From: Nematopogon swammerdamellus
Taxonomy: Eukaryota > Arthropoda > Insecta > Lepidoptera > Adelidae
NCBI GenBank assembly: GCA_946902875.1
Contig: OX336349.1
Span: 20,669,891-20,733,890 of the forward strand
Direction: 5' to 3'
Length of the DNA: 64,000 nucleotides
This document shows, piece after piece, positions 31,831 to 41,773 of the stretch. Numbering within the stretch: position 1 is the first letter of the stretch; the number at the start of each line of letters is the position of its first letter. Made by a program: the position numbers and the translations under genes. The notes beneath the pieces were generated by a model that worked only from the letters and a program-made list of their open reading frames with translations, was not told where the DNA came from and did not search any database.

Positions 31831-31911
31831 ATGCCGTGCTGTGGTTGCTGCCATGGTGTGGCGCCCATCAGGCCGCCCATAGAAGTCACTAATCAGTCCG
31901 ATGTTTTGAAA
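31831..31911 (+). CDS. Acsl: ACSL alternative first exon, copy 5 (diverged)
   Basis: Encodes exactly the same 27 residues but with three silent changes (TGC to TGT, ACC to ACT, TCG to TCC). Its donor is GTGACT rather than GTGAGT. Spacing from copy 4 is 563 bp. The silent-only divergence suggests that the peptide is under constraint, or that this is the older copy from which copies 1-4 were later amplified; the altered donor suggests weaker splicing from this unit. Confidence 0.55.
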
Positions 31912-32600
31912 GTGACTTTACCTAGAAGTCAAAAGTCAGTCTGGTGTTTTGAAATTCAGTTTAGCTTGAAGTCAATAGTCAGTCTGGTGTTTTGAAATTA
32001 AGTTTACCTAGAGTCAGCCTGGTGTTTTGAAAGTGAGTTTACCTAGAAGTCAATAGTCAGTCCGGTGTTTTGAAAGTAAGTTTACGTAGAATGTCAATAG
32101 TCATTCTGGTGTTTTGAAATTAAGTTTACCTGGAGGCAGCCTGGTATTTTGAAAGTGAGTTTACCTAGAAGTCAATAGTCAGTCCGGTGTTTTGAGAGTA
32201 AGTTTACCTAGAAGTCAATAGTCAGTCTGGTGTTTTGAAAGTGAGTTTAGCTAAAAGTCAATAGTCAGTCCGGTGTTTTGAAAGTAAGTTTACTTAGAAT
32301 GGTAATAGTCAGACGGTGTTTTGAAAGTAAGTTTACCTAGAATGTCAATATTCAGTCGGGTGTTTTGAAAGCAAGTCTGCGCAGAAGTCAAGTAAATTGG
32401 AAGTTTTAAAAGTAAGCCTTCATAGAAATCAATAATCGTCTGGTGTTTTGAAAACAAATTTACCGTTCAGTCCGTTTACCGAAGTCACCGTTCAGTCGGT
32501 TTTGAAAGTCAGTCTGCATAGAAGTCAGTCATATGTTTTAAAAGTAAGTTTACGTAGAAGTCACCGGTCAGTCGAATCTTTTGAAAGTAGGTACACCTTT

Positions 32601-33345
32601 CACCAAACTTTATTGAACCTCGTACAATGCTCACTTCGTATGCTTTTCGCATCTCACTGTACTGCACGCTTCTCCCGCGCTCTCCCTCTGACCTAAAACT
32701 CCAATTCTGCGCTGCAGAGTATTGTACGAGCGTTCATAGAGTTTGACAAAAATTAAACACAGACTTTGTGTCACAGAAGTCAGTCAGTCAACAAATTTTA
32801 AAAGGAAGTCTTCAAATTGACAATGAAAGTTGGTACATGAGTCGAGCTTAACGCCATAAGGTTATCTATTATATGTATAGTAGCGTGAATATGTACTAAT
32901 TGAGTATTTGCTAGTTTCTTGCAAAACCCCTTTATTTTTTACTCTTTGCTTTTTAGGGTCCCGTCGCAAAATGCGAAAAAAGGGACCCATAAGGGGATCG
33001 ATCTTATAATAGTTCCGTTTTTCCTTTTAAGGTACGGAACCATAAAAAGTGTCATATCGGACGTGTGGCAGCCCTAATCTACAATGATGTGGTTGCTTCA
33101 GCCCTCGTCACACTGTTGGCAATAGTCTTATGTTGCAGTGATGCGGTCCATTTGAAAGGTCGAATGCCGACAGTTTGTCTCGAAGTGCAATCATCTGTCC
33201 GCGTCAATCAATTCAAAAAACCGCATCCAAATCGGCCCATCCGTTTGGTAGCTACGATGCTACAGACAGACACACCCATACACACATACACGTAAAATTT
33301 ATAACACCCATCTTTTTGCGTCGGGGATTAAAAATGATACAATTA
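32601..33345. other. Intron, no feature recognised
   Basis: Contains a short complementary pair GGGTCCCGTCGCAAAATGCG / AAAAAAGGGACCC near 32957-32988 but no bounded element or gene. Confidence 0.4.
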
Positions 33346-33349
33346 CCGT

Positions 33350-33622
33350 TTGGGGTCGGTACTTCATAATAATAATGTCGTGAGAGGCGACTAGGGATAA
33401 GGACACGATGCCGTGCTAAAGGTCGCCAGGCTAGCCACCTCTCACCTCGGAACGGCCCATCCAGCTAGTCGTGCAGCAGGTGGGTCTTCGTGCAATACTT
33501 TGCGAAACGTGGTGGTCGGTTTTGTGCTGTAATTTAACAGAGTACTTGCAGCACAACACCAATTAGTCTGCTTACCCCGTTTGTCGGGATACAGCGTGCG
33601 GGATGTGTGTGATGTATGTATA
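33350..33622 (+). repeat. Dispersed element C, 5'-worn copy
   Basis: GGGGTCGGTACTTCATAA, GCGACTAGGGATAAGGACAC, GCAGGTGGGTCTTCGTGC, GCAGCACAACACCAATTAG and a (TGTA)n end, directly followed by a SINE. Confidence 0.7.
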
Positions 33623-33623
33623 A

Positions 33624-34340
33624 CAGCAACCTCGGTAGTTCAGTGGTGCGGTCGGTTGACTGTTGGGTCAGTACTTCAGTCAGGCTGACCGTGGTTCGGA
33701 TTCCACGTAAAACTGTAGGTGTATATAGTGGCGGTGCTGGTGCTAGACCAAAATGTAGACGTCAGCGACATCAGCTTTGCGAGGCCTCTTTCATTTCCCA
33801 GTCAGAAAGAAAACGATAAATAGAATTAGATGAGACTGATGTATGAGCATATAAGTTTTATTGCTAATCAAATGTTGACAAAAATTACACGAACAATCAC
33901 AAATTTAAATAAATAACCCAACAAGCAATAGCCCAAAGTGTGCGAGCATACTTAGATGAGAATTTTTGGGATCGCGCGATCCCAAAGGGAGTCAGCTAGG
34001 GTAAACGAATTTTTGCGAGGCCCCCTCAGGCGCGAGGCCTTCGGAGGCGGTCGTCGACGCCTAGCGCCGCCACTGGTCCCTTCCCTTCTTACTATACTAC
34101 GTGGTAGGGTTTATCCCGCCCGCGTTGATACCACCGCACTGAATAAAACGTCGGTCGAAACGGCTATGTAAATAGTTCGTAATAAATCGTTCGTGAAAAT
34201 ATGTCGTTTTCCATCGAGTTCAGTGTAGCCGACATGAAATGAAGAGAAGCACTGACATGGCACCTAGTTCACCCGGTGCTATGGGCCGACATCACGGATG
34301 TTGTAGGTGATGTAGCCAACCGTGTCAGCTGTCATAAAAA
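33624..34340 (+). mobile_element. SINE family B interrupted by a hAT MITE
   Basis: The head (CAGCAACCTCGGTAGTTCAG...GTGGTTCGGATTCCACG) and AAACTGTAGGT lie at 33624-33720. The body resumes with GTCCCTTCCCTTCTTAC at 34076 and ends at CATAAAAA near 34340. Confidence 0.8.
33726..34075. mobile_element. hAT MITE copy nested in SINE
   Basis: Left AGTGGCGGTGCTGGTGCTAG and right CGCCTAGCGCCGCCACTG; the interior is collinear with 27573-27950, with small deletions. The left terminal C is lost and no clean 8-bp duplication is visible. Confidence 0.85.
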
Positions 34341-34429
34341 TACCCCGTTGGGAGATCCGGAGCTAGGCAACTCAGACGAAAGTCTAGTGCTTGGTTCTAA
34401 CTTGTTAGATCATCGCTAGATATATTTAA

Positions 34430-34530
34430 ATAAGATCCCCGTGCATCACCGAATGTCCATGGGCATCGTTAGACACCTACTTGTAGTTGAAACGAATGCC
34501 ACATGTCGCGCTATAAAAATACATTAGTAT
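34430..34530 (+). mobile_element. Jockey-group 3' end fragment
   Basis: ATCACCGAATGTCCATGGGC, ATCGTTAGACACCTACTTG, CCACATGTCGCGCTATAAAA; same blocks as 5445-5572. Confidence 0.6.
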
Positions 34531-34894
34531 AGTACTAGTCTTAGTTGTTACATCTCATTAATGTATCTTATTTATAAACACAATAAATACATTTGAATTT
34601 GAATTTGAAAACATTCGAAATGTGACGAATGTTCCATATTCCATTTTTAAAATGCTTTCTTTTGCCAGGTGACTCGTGAAAATCGTGCAAACAAACTCCG
34701 TAATGAAAATAGCCTGACACAGTATGTTGAACCGCATTGAGTAACGAGCAGTAAAAGAGTTTTACGAGCATCCTATATAGTGTTCGTAGTAAATTGTAAA
34801 CCCATCTCGTGTGGCAATAAAACCCGAGCACACACAACACAATGCACAATAGAACTTCGTTAATACGTTTTCCAAAGTTGCGTGCTCACTTTTC

Positions 34895-35165
34895 TGCTGC
34901 GTTTTTTTGTGCTCAATTCATTCTTCGCCGATTTATCATCTTTCTACACATCTTTCCTCCACAGAGCTGATAAACTCTGGTGCGCTCCCCCTGTGTTATT
35001 TTCATTCAAGTACAGTTTCGGATCCTTCAAAAGGGACGTGAATAGCCACCTGTCGGGCCGGCACGGCATTCGTAGCCCCCGCCTGCGACTGAATGTCCAC
35101 GAGCGCGTCGTTAGACACCTTATGGGAGGCTCGGCGCCACATTTAGCGCTTTCTATAAAAAAAAC
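34895..35165 (+). pseudogene. Jockey-group ORF2 C-terminus fragment
   Basis: Reads ..FKYSFGSFKRDVNSHLSGRH.. then ..GIRSPRLRLNVHERV.. and TTAGACACCTTATGGGAGGC with an A-rich end. Strongly 5'-truncated. Confidence 0.6.
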
Positions 35166-35215
35166 CATTGTGATGTCACTTTTATCTCCGAACTTCATTT
35201 ATTGTTTATTCAATT

Positions 35216-35531
35216 AAGCTTTTTAACACTTCTACAATTTAATACCACGAGTTTATTAATTAAGCTTTTTAACACTTCTACAATTTAATGCCACGAGTTT
35301 ATGAATGAACCTTTTTAACACTTCGACAATTTAATACCACGAGTTTATAAATTAACCTTTTTAACACTTCTACAATTTAATACCACGAGTTTATAAATTA
35401 ACCTTTTTAACACTTCTACAATCTAATACCACGAGTTTATAAATTAACCTTTTTAACACTTCTACAATTTATATCACGAGTTTATGAATTAACCTTTTTA
35501 ACACTTCTACAATTAAATACCACGAGTTTAA
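35216..35531 (+). repeat. Minisatellite, about 46-bp unit, six to seven copies
   Basis: Units of TTTTTAACACTTCTACAATT then TAATACCACGAGTTTATAAA with one to three differences each. Confidence 0.95.
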
Positions 35532-35569
35532 TATTGTCTTTTTGCTTGAAAGTTATCTTGCCCTAATAC

Positions 35570-35690
35570 TATGGTCGGCGTTGTGCGCAGTTCTCGCAGC
35601 TAAACACCGAATTACTCTGCTTACTCCGATTGTCGGAATACAGCGCGATAGTATATGCACTCATATGTATGTCATACTTTTGTTTTATAT
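35570..35690 (+). repeat. Element C 3' fragment
   Basis: GGTCGGCGTTGTGCGCAGTT...CTCTGCTTACTCCGATTGTCGG...CAGCGCGATAG matches 8265-8350. Confidence 0.5.
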
Positions 35691-35709
35691 TAACAATATT
35701 AACCGCTTT

Positions 35710-35914
35710 ATTTTAAATCAATCAGCTTTACTCACGGTTTCACTCCGAGCTATGTGGCTCGACGTTTCGGGCCAAGCGTATGGCCCAGCGTGAGTTCTCT
35801 GCCAACAGTCGCACAAGGCAGAGTGTTCCATGAAGATGGGCCATACGCTTGGCCCGAAACGTCGAGCCACATAGCTCGGAGTGAAACCGTGAGTAAAGCT
35901 GATTGATTTAAAAT
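35710..35914. mobile_element. Perfect-register hairpin element with 15-bp direct flanks
   Basis: Arms 35710-35787 and 35837-35914 (78 nt each, no indel) enclose a 49-nt loop. A 15-bp direct repeat ATTAACCGCTTTATT occurs at 35698-35712 and 35952-35966. It encloses the hairpin plus a 37-nt A-rich extension on the right, resembling a target duplication of retrotransposition length. Confidence 0.8.
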
Positions 35915-36344
35915 AATGTCTAACAACCACGGTAATTTAAAAACCCATATAATTAACCGCTTTATTGAGCAAAATAAATGAAAAATAAATTTGATTGTCC
36001 AAAATTGATAAAAAAGCTTTTACATATTATATGGATGAAATAAATGGAATAAAGCTTAATCCAGTTATCATATCATCCAGTTAAAATCATCTGAGCAAGG
36101 TTTCCTAATCTCTACTTCTTATAAAAGGGAACATCTGGTTCTATGTGTGTAAGTTTGAGGTAAACTCCGGAACCACTGAACACATTTTGATGCCATTTGT
36201 ACCAATGTAAAGAGTAGTTCTTGAAGCTCACTATAGGCTGTATATCATCACGCTAAATAGCCATAGGGCTGAGCAGTATCAAAGAAAATATAGTATGCAC
36301 GGAACTTAGTGTCGAATGGTAATGCCGGATGGAGAGAGCTGAGA

Positions 36345-36500
36345 TGGACGGAGGGGAGGGGGGGAGCGAGGGAGGGAGGGAGGGAGTGAGAGAGAGAGAA
36401 TATAAGAGAAGCGATCGTTTGTTATCATATTTGCGTTGAAATCTAATTTGCTATTAAACCGAGTCTACCGCGAGCGAAGCCGCGGGCAAAATAAATAAAT
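36345..36500 (+). repeat. GGGA-rich tract and dispersed repeat
   Basis: (GGGA)n at 36350-36385 and (GA)n at 36385-36400 are followed by GAATATAAGAGAAGCGATCG...GAGCGAAGCCGCGGGC, the inverse of 10505-10615, then (AAAT)n. Confidence 0.65.
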
Positions 36501-36860
36501 AAATAAATAGAAGATATAGTAGCTAAACCTATAATGTCTCGTTGAACTAACTACTACCATCTACCTATCTCTGCTACTAATAATAAATTTTATAAAACAT
36601 GCGCAATAAAAAGGGAAAGTTCTGCTCGTCCCAATTCTACAAAATATGTTCTGCCCATGGTTCTGGCATTTAAATTAAAATTATCTCAATCCAATTAGTG
36701 TGGTGGACGATGCCCCATTGCCGAGTTCCCGCCTAGGGTTACCAGACGGTTGCAATGTTTACAGATCATCCATCCCGAAAAAAATAAAGGTACACAAATG
36801 AGTATTTATTTATTCATACGTGCATACCGTAACAACAGTGCAGGCAGACTAAGGAAGGCC

Positions 36861-37028
36861 CGGACCTCATGCATCCGTTTCTCCCCGGAGTTGACTGAAA
36901 TAGGCCACACCCACCGGTGCGAGCGACAGAGTGAGAACTTCATGCATCCGTTTCTCACTCTGTCGCTCGCACCGGTGGGTGTGGCCTATTTTAGTCAATT
37001 CCGGGGAGAAACGGATGCATGAAGTCCG
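36861..37028. mobile_element. Hairpin element, 77-nt arms, 14-nt loop
   Basis: Arms 36861-36937 and 36952-37028 pair without indels (GCGAGCGACAGAGTGAGAA and its complement at the centre). The loop repeats the TTCATGCATCCG sequence of the outer arm ends. Confidence 0.9.
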
Positions 37029-37269
37029 GGCATAGGACATATGTTCGGAAGAGTATAGGTTGACATTTTCATTCGTTAGTTTGCAGTAATACAATTAAAC
37101 GTTTATTAGACAGTGAGTGAAGACTGTTGACCTGTGATAGATCCCAAACGGTCCCGAGATATCCCAGATTCCATTAGTGAAACCTACGTGTTAATCGATA
37201 GAGGGCACCCGTTACAGACAATCAAATACTATATAAATACAAATAATATATCTATAATAGCAGAGAACA

Positions 37270-37665
37270 TTTAGAAACGTCCCGAAATCCCATTAAATTT
37301 TCCGGTAATTATGATTAAATGTAATGTTCCGGAATCTAATTTAAATGTCCCGGAATTCAATTGAAGTGTCCCGAAGTACCATGAAAATGTGCGGAATTAA
37401 ATTCAAATGTTTCGGAATTCCATCAAAATATTCCGGAATTCAATTAAAGTGTCCCGAAATACCATTAAAATGTGCGGAATTAAATTCAAATGTCCCGGAA
37501 TTCAATTAAAGTGTCCCGAAATACCATTAAAATGTGCCGGAATTATATTCTAATGTCCCGGAATCCCATTAAAATGTCCCGGAATTCAATTAAAGTATCA
37601 CAAAATCCCATTAAAATGTCCCGGAATTACAGTCGCCTGAATTCCATTTAAAGTGTCCCGTGATG
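37270..37665 (+). repeat. Minisatellite of GTCCCGGAATTCAATTAAA type
   Basis: About a dozen roughly 30-bp units alternating TGTCCCGGAATTCAATTAAA and GTCCCGAAATACCATTAAAA, giving a higher-order period near 60 bp. Confidence 0.9.
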
Positions 37666-37907
37666 GCAATCCCAATCTGATGGCAAGCTCCCATGCACGC
37701 CGGCTCACAGATCATGTGCTTACGAGATTCTGTCAACGCTGCGCGTGCGTCTCGTCTCGTCTCATCATTCATCAACGACATGTGACAACAACCTTCTAAC
37801 GAACGACCACGCCTCCTTTGGGACGCTAAAAATACTATATTGGCTCGTAAATAGAAGATGCATTTACTTTGTGAAAATATTTAGTGTTTTCCCACACACT
37901 CTAGTAC

Positions 37908-38195
37908 TATGTGGGGTCGGTACTTAATAAGAATAGTCCCACTGCATCTCTCCCCGTGCATGTTGTAAAATGCGAATAAGGGATAGGGATAAGATGCCGT
38001 GCATAAGTTCGACAGGATAGCCACCTCTCACCTTGGCGCGGTCTTTCGTAAAGTAGAGTACGAAGACCCACCCGCTGCACGACTCGGTGGAAGGACCTTT
38101 CCTAGGTGAGAAGTGGCTACGGCATCTTGTCCTTATCCCTTATTCGCCTTTTACGAGATCCACGGGGAGAGATGCAGTGGGGCTATTCTTTTTAC
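37908..38195. repeat. Element C inverted pair
   Basis: Left TGTGGGGTCGGTACTTAATA...CATCTCTCCCCGTGCATG...GCCACCTCTCACC pairs with right AGGTGAGAAGTGGCTACGGC...GGGGAGAGATGCAGTGGGGC. The two half-copies face each other around 38050. Confidence 0.7.
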
Positions 38196-38984
38196 AAAAA
38201 AAACAAACAAACGTTCGTATTTCGCCGTGCTACGTGCATGGCACTTACCTGAACCTGATGCCGGAGATCTATTTTAATCTCGCCGTCCTCTTAATAGATT
38301 TACTAAAATTAACTGAATTTCCACAATAGGTTGAAAGTAACAGATAGTGTTCATCTGTGGCCTTCTCTAAATTGCCATTTCATTTCCCGTAGATGTGTGA
38401 AGGTGGAACTCATCAGGTCTGACACAGACGGATGGTGTCTCGTCTTACAATGACACGTGTTTACGCATCGCTCGTGATTTTGAAAAATTTGGCAGACACC
38501 CATGTCACGGGACCATCCGATGAGAGCAGCGAACACAGAATCCACGCTTCGATGGCTATTACTGGCTCAGTTACTATAGGCCTGAGAACATTCCTGAAAT
38601 GACGAGATGGGTTCCAACGATGTTTTGACGCCAACGTTGAATGAATTCATCTTGATGCCAGCAGCTTTCATAAACATTTAACATGAGAAGTCGGGACGAA
38701 ATTGTTTGAAGGGGAAAGCTTACATTATGTTATGATATGAACGTTTTATTTTCACAACAACGGCGAAATTGAATTTTTCCAAGACAATTTTATATAAGTA
38801 CTTAATAAACCATTAATGTACGAGCAAATCTAATTCTTAATATCTGAAGCCGATTTTTACAAGGAATCTTTTGAAAATCGCGTCCCTTTTGATGAAAAAG
38901 ATTGGATAAAGATATATATTTATGTATGTTTACCCATATAGGTAGTGGAATACACACGGCTAGGTAGACAGACGACCTAAAAAA
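38196..38984. other. No feature recognised
   Basis: No supported coding or repeat. Confidence 0.4.
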
Positions 38985-39082
38985 GGTAGCCGGAAGTGAA
39001 TGGATGAGAAAAGCGGAAAACGCGTGTGGTGGCGCACCTTGGAAGAGGTCTATCCCCAGCAGTGGGCCAATACGGGCTGATG
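38985..39082 (+). mobile_element. RTE-type retroelement 3' end
   Basis: TGGATGAGAAAAGCGGAAAA, GGTGGCGCACCTTGGAAGAG, CCAGCAGTGGGCCAATACG and GCTGATGATGAG; forward counterpart of 20343-20440. Confidence 0.65.
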
Positions 39083-39668
39083 ATGAGGTATACACACATA
39101 GGTACAGATGGCTGAATCAAAGGGCTCATCTAAAAACCGACTATTCAAGGGATTATGTATGATATATCATCTATTTATGACGCCGCGAGAAAATCAATAA
39201 ACCCAACGTCTGAAGTCAATCTTGCAATTTATATAGCTGAATACTTCGCGCCATCTCGACGCTGCGGCAGTTGAATGATTGTAAAAACAGTTTGCTTCAT
39301 TCAATCAAAATGTCATATAAACCACGAGCAAGATTCCATTTTTACGGTCCGTTAACTATATCTAAATTGAGCGTATGTTTATTAGTAGGTATGAAAACTG
39401 GTGGGCGCTAAAAGTGTGCCCTGGAGCACTCCTCCCTACGGAAGTAGGCCGCGTGCCAGAGGTCGGGATACGAATCACGAATGCGTCAGCTATTTCAGGG
39501 ATTGTCAGAATCAGTCGTGCCAAGTTCATTTGAGATGATCCAGAAATGTTTGTGAAGGTATCTTCTCCAATTCGCACATTTTGACAAGGTTACTGGCTAG
39601 AAACGGCTATGTCAGCGTTTTACAGCCCAAAATTATGAGGTGTTTACGACGGCTAAAGGTTTGCTCGA
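39083..39668. other. Left flank of LTR element, no feature recognised
   Basis: Sequence into which the LTR element inserted; it should be continuous with 48798 onward. Nothing coding is recognised. Confidence 0.4.
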
Positions 39669-39672
39669 CGTT
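39669..39672. repeat. Target-site duplication CGTT, left
   Basis: CGTT immediately outside the LTR; the matching CGTT is at 48794-48797. Confidence 0.85.
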
Positions 39673-41730
39673 TGTGATGGTGTATAAGCTGGGCGTGGGT
39701 CGAATGAAACGGCTGAGTAAGATCACACAATTTATTGAACACTATTTGGCTACGTCAAACACGGACTTCGAATTACACCTTATATCTAAACACGTAATTT
39801 CCAATCAAATAACCTTACCCTAAACACCTTAATACTACACACTAAATTTCAAATAACAATCTTACTTACTAACAATCTTATCTTATATACCTAATCTAGT
39901 GGGCGCCAGACGCTCTTCGTTGCCGGGTGAGCGCCTACCCGTAATTTCCTAGCTAGCTCGTTATTATCCGTGTTTGGATCGGATTAGTACACTCCAGTTT
40001 TCATAACCCTCCCGATATGACGGATTGGCGGGGCACGGCGGTGGATCCGCGGCCGCTTCTAAACGTGCCCGCTTCTCCTCACTACACTACACGCAATATC
40101 TACTATGAATCAACTTGTCTCACATTAGTACACAATATAACTTTATCAAATTTTCGACACCCGGACTTGCCGCACTCTGTGCGTGGGTCTCACGATTTAC
40201 TCTCTCATTACTGTTACACGATGTATAAGGATTATCAGAAATCTCGCTAAATCTAACAGGGTTCACTTTAGTACAAAATGTAAAGTTGTCAAACTTTCAA
40301 CACCCGGACTTGCCGCACTCTGTGCGTGGGTCTCGCGATTTACTCTCCCGTTACTATTGCACAATATACAAGAATTATCAGAAATCTCACTAAATCTAAC
40401 AGGGTTCACTTTAGTACAAAATGTAAAGTTGTCAAACTTTCAACACCCGGACTTGCCGCACTCTGTGCATGGGTCTCGCGATTTACTCTCCCGTTACTAT
40501 TGCACAATATACAAGAATTATCAGGAATCTCACTAAATCTTACAGGGTTCACTTTAGTACAAAATGTAAAGTTGTCAAACTTTCAATACCCGGACTTGCC
40601 GCACTCTGTGCGTGGGTCCTACCATTTACCTTTACCTTACTCTTTCGTAATACACACAAATTAACTAATATTTTGTTATACCCAACAAGGTTCACTTTAG
40701 TACACAATAAAGTTATCAAACTTTCGATAATATACTGTGGGACTGACTCGCTGCGCACTGCGCCCGAATCCCGCAAGGTACTCGTACACCAATATTACAC
40801 GACCGTCACACGAAATTTCTCAACGTCCAATTTATTATACCTACCCAGTTCACGGACAAGGTCGGTACCGGACCACGTATATGTTTCACTAAATAATACG
40901 CTATTTCTCTTGCATAATTTCGGGAGAACTGGTCTTATCGCTCCTTAAACAATTCGTTTTAGGACGAGTTGCGATACTATTGTCCTCTGCACTTCCACTC
41001 GGCACGGCTATCTACTTATTCGAACGTTCGAGAACCACGTGGCAAGCGGGTTCCCGCGCTTCTCCGTCGGCTCGCGTGGCCGCACGACGGCGGGTCCGAC
41101 GCGCGAGGGGGGCACCGCACGCCTATCCGGGCCCGTCCGCTCGGCCACAGGACGTCGCACGTGGGTTGCCGTACCGCACTCGAAGATATACTTGTATTAC
41201 TCTGTTTCACTTATCTGCGGCGTAGTCTCGTCCGCCGGACCGCGGGGCAGTGCACCCGGAGTCTCCGTTCGCTGGCCGTAAGCAGAGAGGGCGTTCCGGA
41301 AGGCCTGCAATCACATCGTTGTTCTGTTTTAACCTTCCGTCGCCCCTTTCGCGGGAGTGGGTTCGCTCCCGGCGACCGCGGCGAAATAAATATTGCTGCC
41401 ATTCGGCCACTCACCCTCTGTATTGCTCTCTTTTGGTAGTCCTGCGCGACGTTCGACTCGGCTTCACTACTTTAGCTCGACGGTACAGCGCGTATCACTC
41501 TCGATTTAATATATGTCGACCTCGTTTCTCAATGGCGGTAAGATGTCTGCCGGTCGAACACGTTTCCTTTCCTAACCTGCACTCGTGGTGCTCTGCGCGG
41601 CCTGTCGGTAGGCCGGCTCACTACGTCGCTTAGGTTCCTTGCTGCGTGTCCGCGGTTCGTAGCTATCTGCGCTCTCTTCCGCCAGATGGCGCAGCGCTGT
41701 TATTTCAGATGTGCCCATATGCCCGTTACA
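39673..41730 (-). repeat. 3' LTR (2058 bp)
   Basis: Bounded by TG...CA (- strand TGTAACGGGC...CACCATCACA). Identical in length to 46736-48793, with three substitutions noted (40162 C/T, 40585 A/C and 40792 A/G against 47225, 47648 and 47855). It should supply the polyadenylation signal for the element's RNA. Confidence 0.95.
40110..40660 (-). repeat. 143-bp tandem repeats inside the 3' LTR
   Basis: CCGGACTTGCCGCACTCTGT recurs at about 40161, 40305, 40448 and 40591 with a period of 143 bp; a weaker fifth copy (TTCACTTTAGTACACAATAA) follows. The same array is in the other LTR. Repeated frames of 112-159 codons here are products of the periodicity, not genes. Confidence 0.9.
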
Positions 41731-41750
41731 ATATCCCCCCTCCTCTCCTG
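41731..41750 (-). promoter_or_regulatory. Polypurine tract
   Basis: - strand GGAGAGGAGGGGGGATAT directly abuts the 3' LTR, the expected plus-strand DNA primer site. Confidence 0.85.
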
Positions 41751-41773
41751 GAATCCGACCCGGATTCCTTGGG

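Larger units (their letters stand above)
30133..32600 (+). repeat. Nested tandem array: exon units plus splice-donor minisatellite
   Basis: Higher order: four units of 352 bp (30133, 30485, 30837 and 31189 onward) plus a longer fifth (exon at 31831), each with a 5' UTR and a short coding exon. Lower order: the intron part of each unit and the whole tail to 32600 is a roughly 41-53-bp repeat of consensus AGTCAATAGTCAGTCTGGTG followed by TTTTGAAAGTRAGTTTACCT. The second part equals the exon's last codons plus its 5' splice site. About forty lower-order copies are present, and roughly two thirds keep GTGAGT or GTAAGT; others have ATTAAG, GCAAG or AACAAA. Units 1-4 differ by only a few substitutions. 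Confidence 0.9.

Noticed and set aside
30133..32600. CRISPR-like array of spaced repeats
   Set aside because: Unit length, degeneracy and eukaryotic splice-site content fit a minisatellite; there are no unique spacers and no cas genes.
34882..35217. 111-codon frame as a host gene
   Set aside because: Its second half is the conserved 3' end of a Jockey-type retroelement found at four other places in the window.
40969..41439. 156-codon frame (and 48032-48502) as an extra element gene
   Set aside because: It lies wholly inside the LTRs, on the strand opposite to transcription, and has no domain; GC-rich LTR sequence explains the openness.
41731..41773. env gene, as in errantiviruses
   Set aside because: Only 43 bp separate the pol stop from the 3' LTR, and no other frame of suitable size exists on the - strand.
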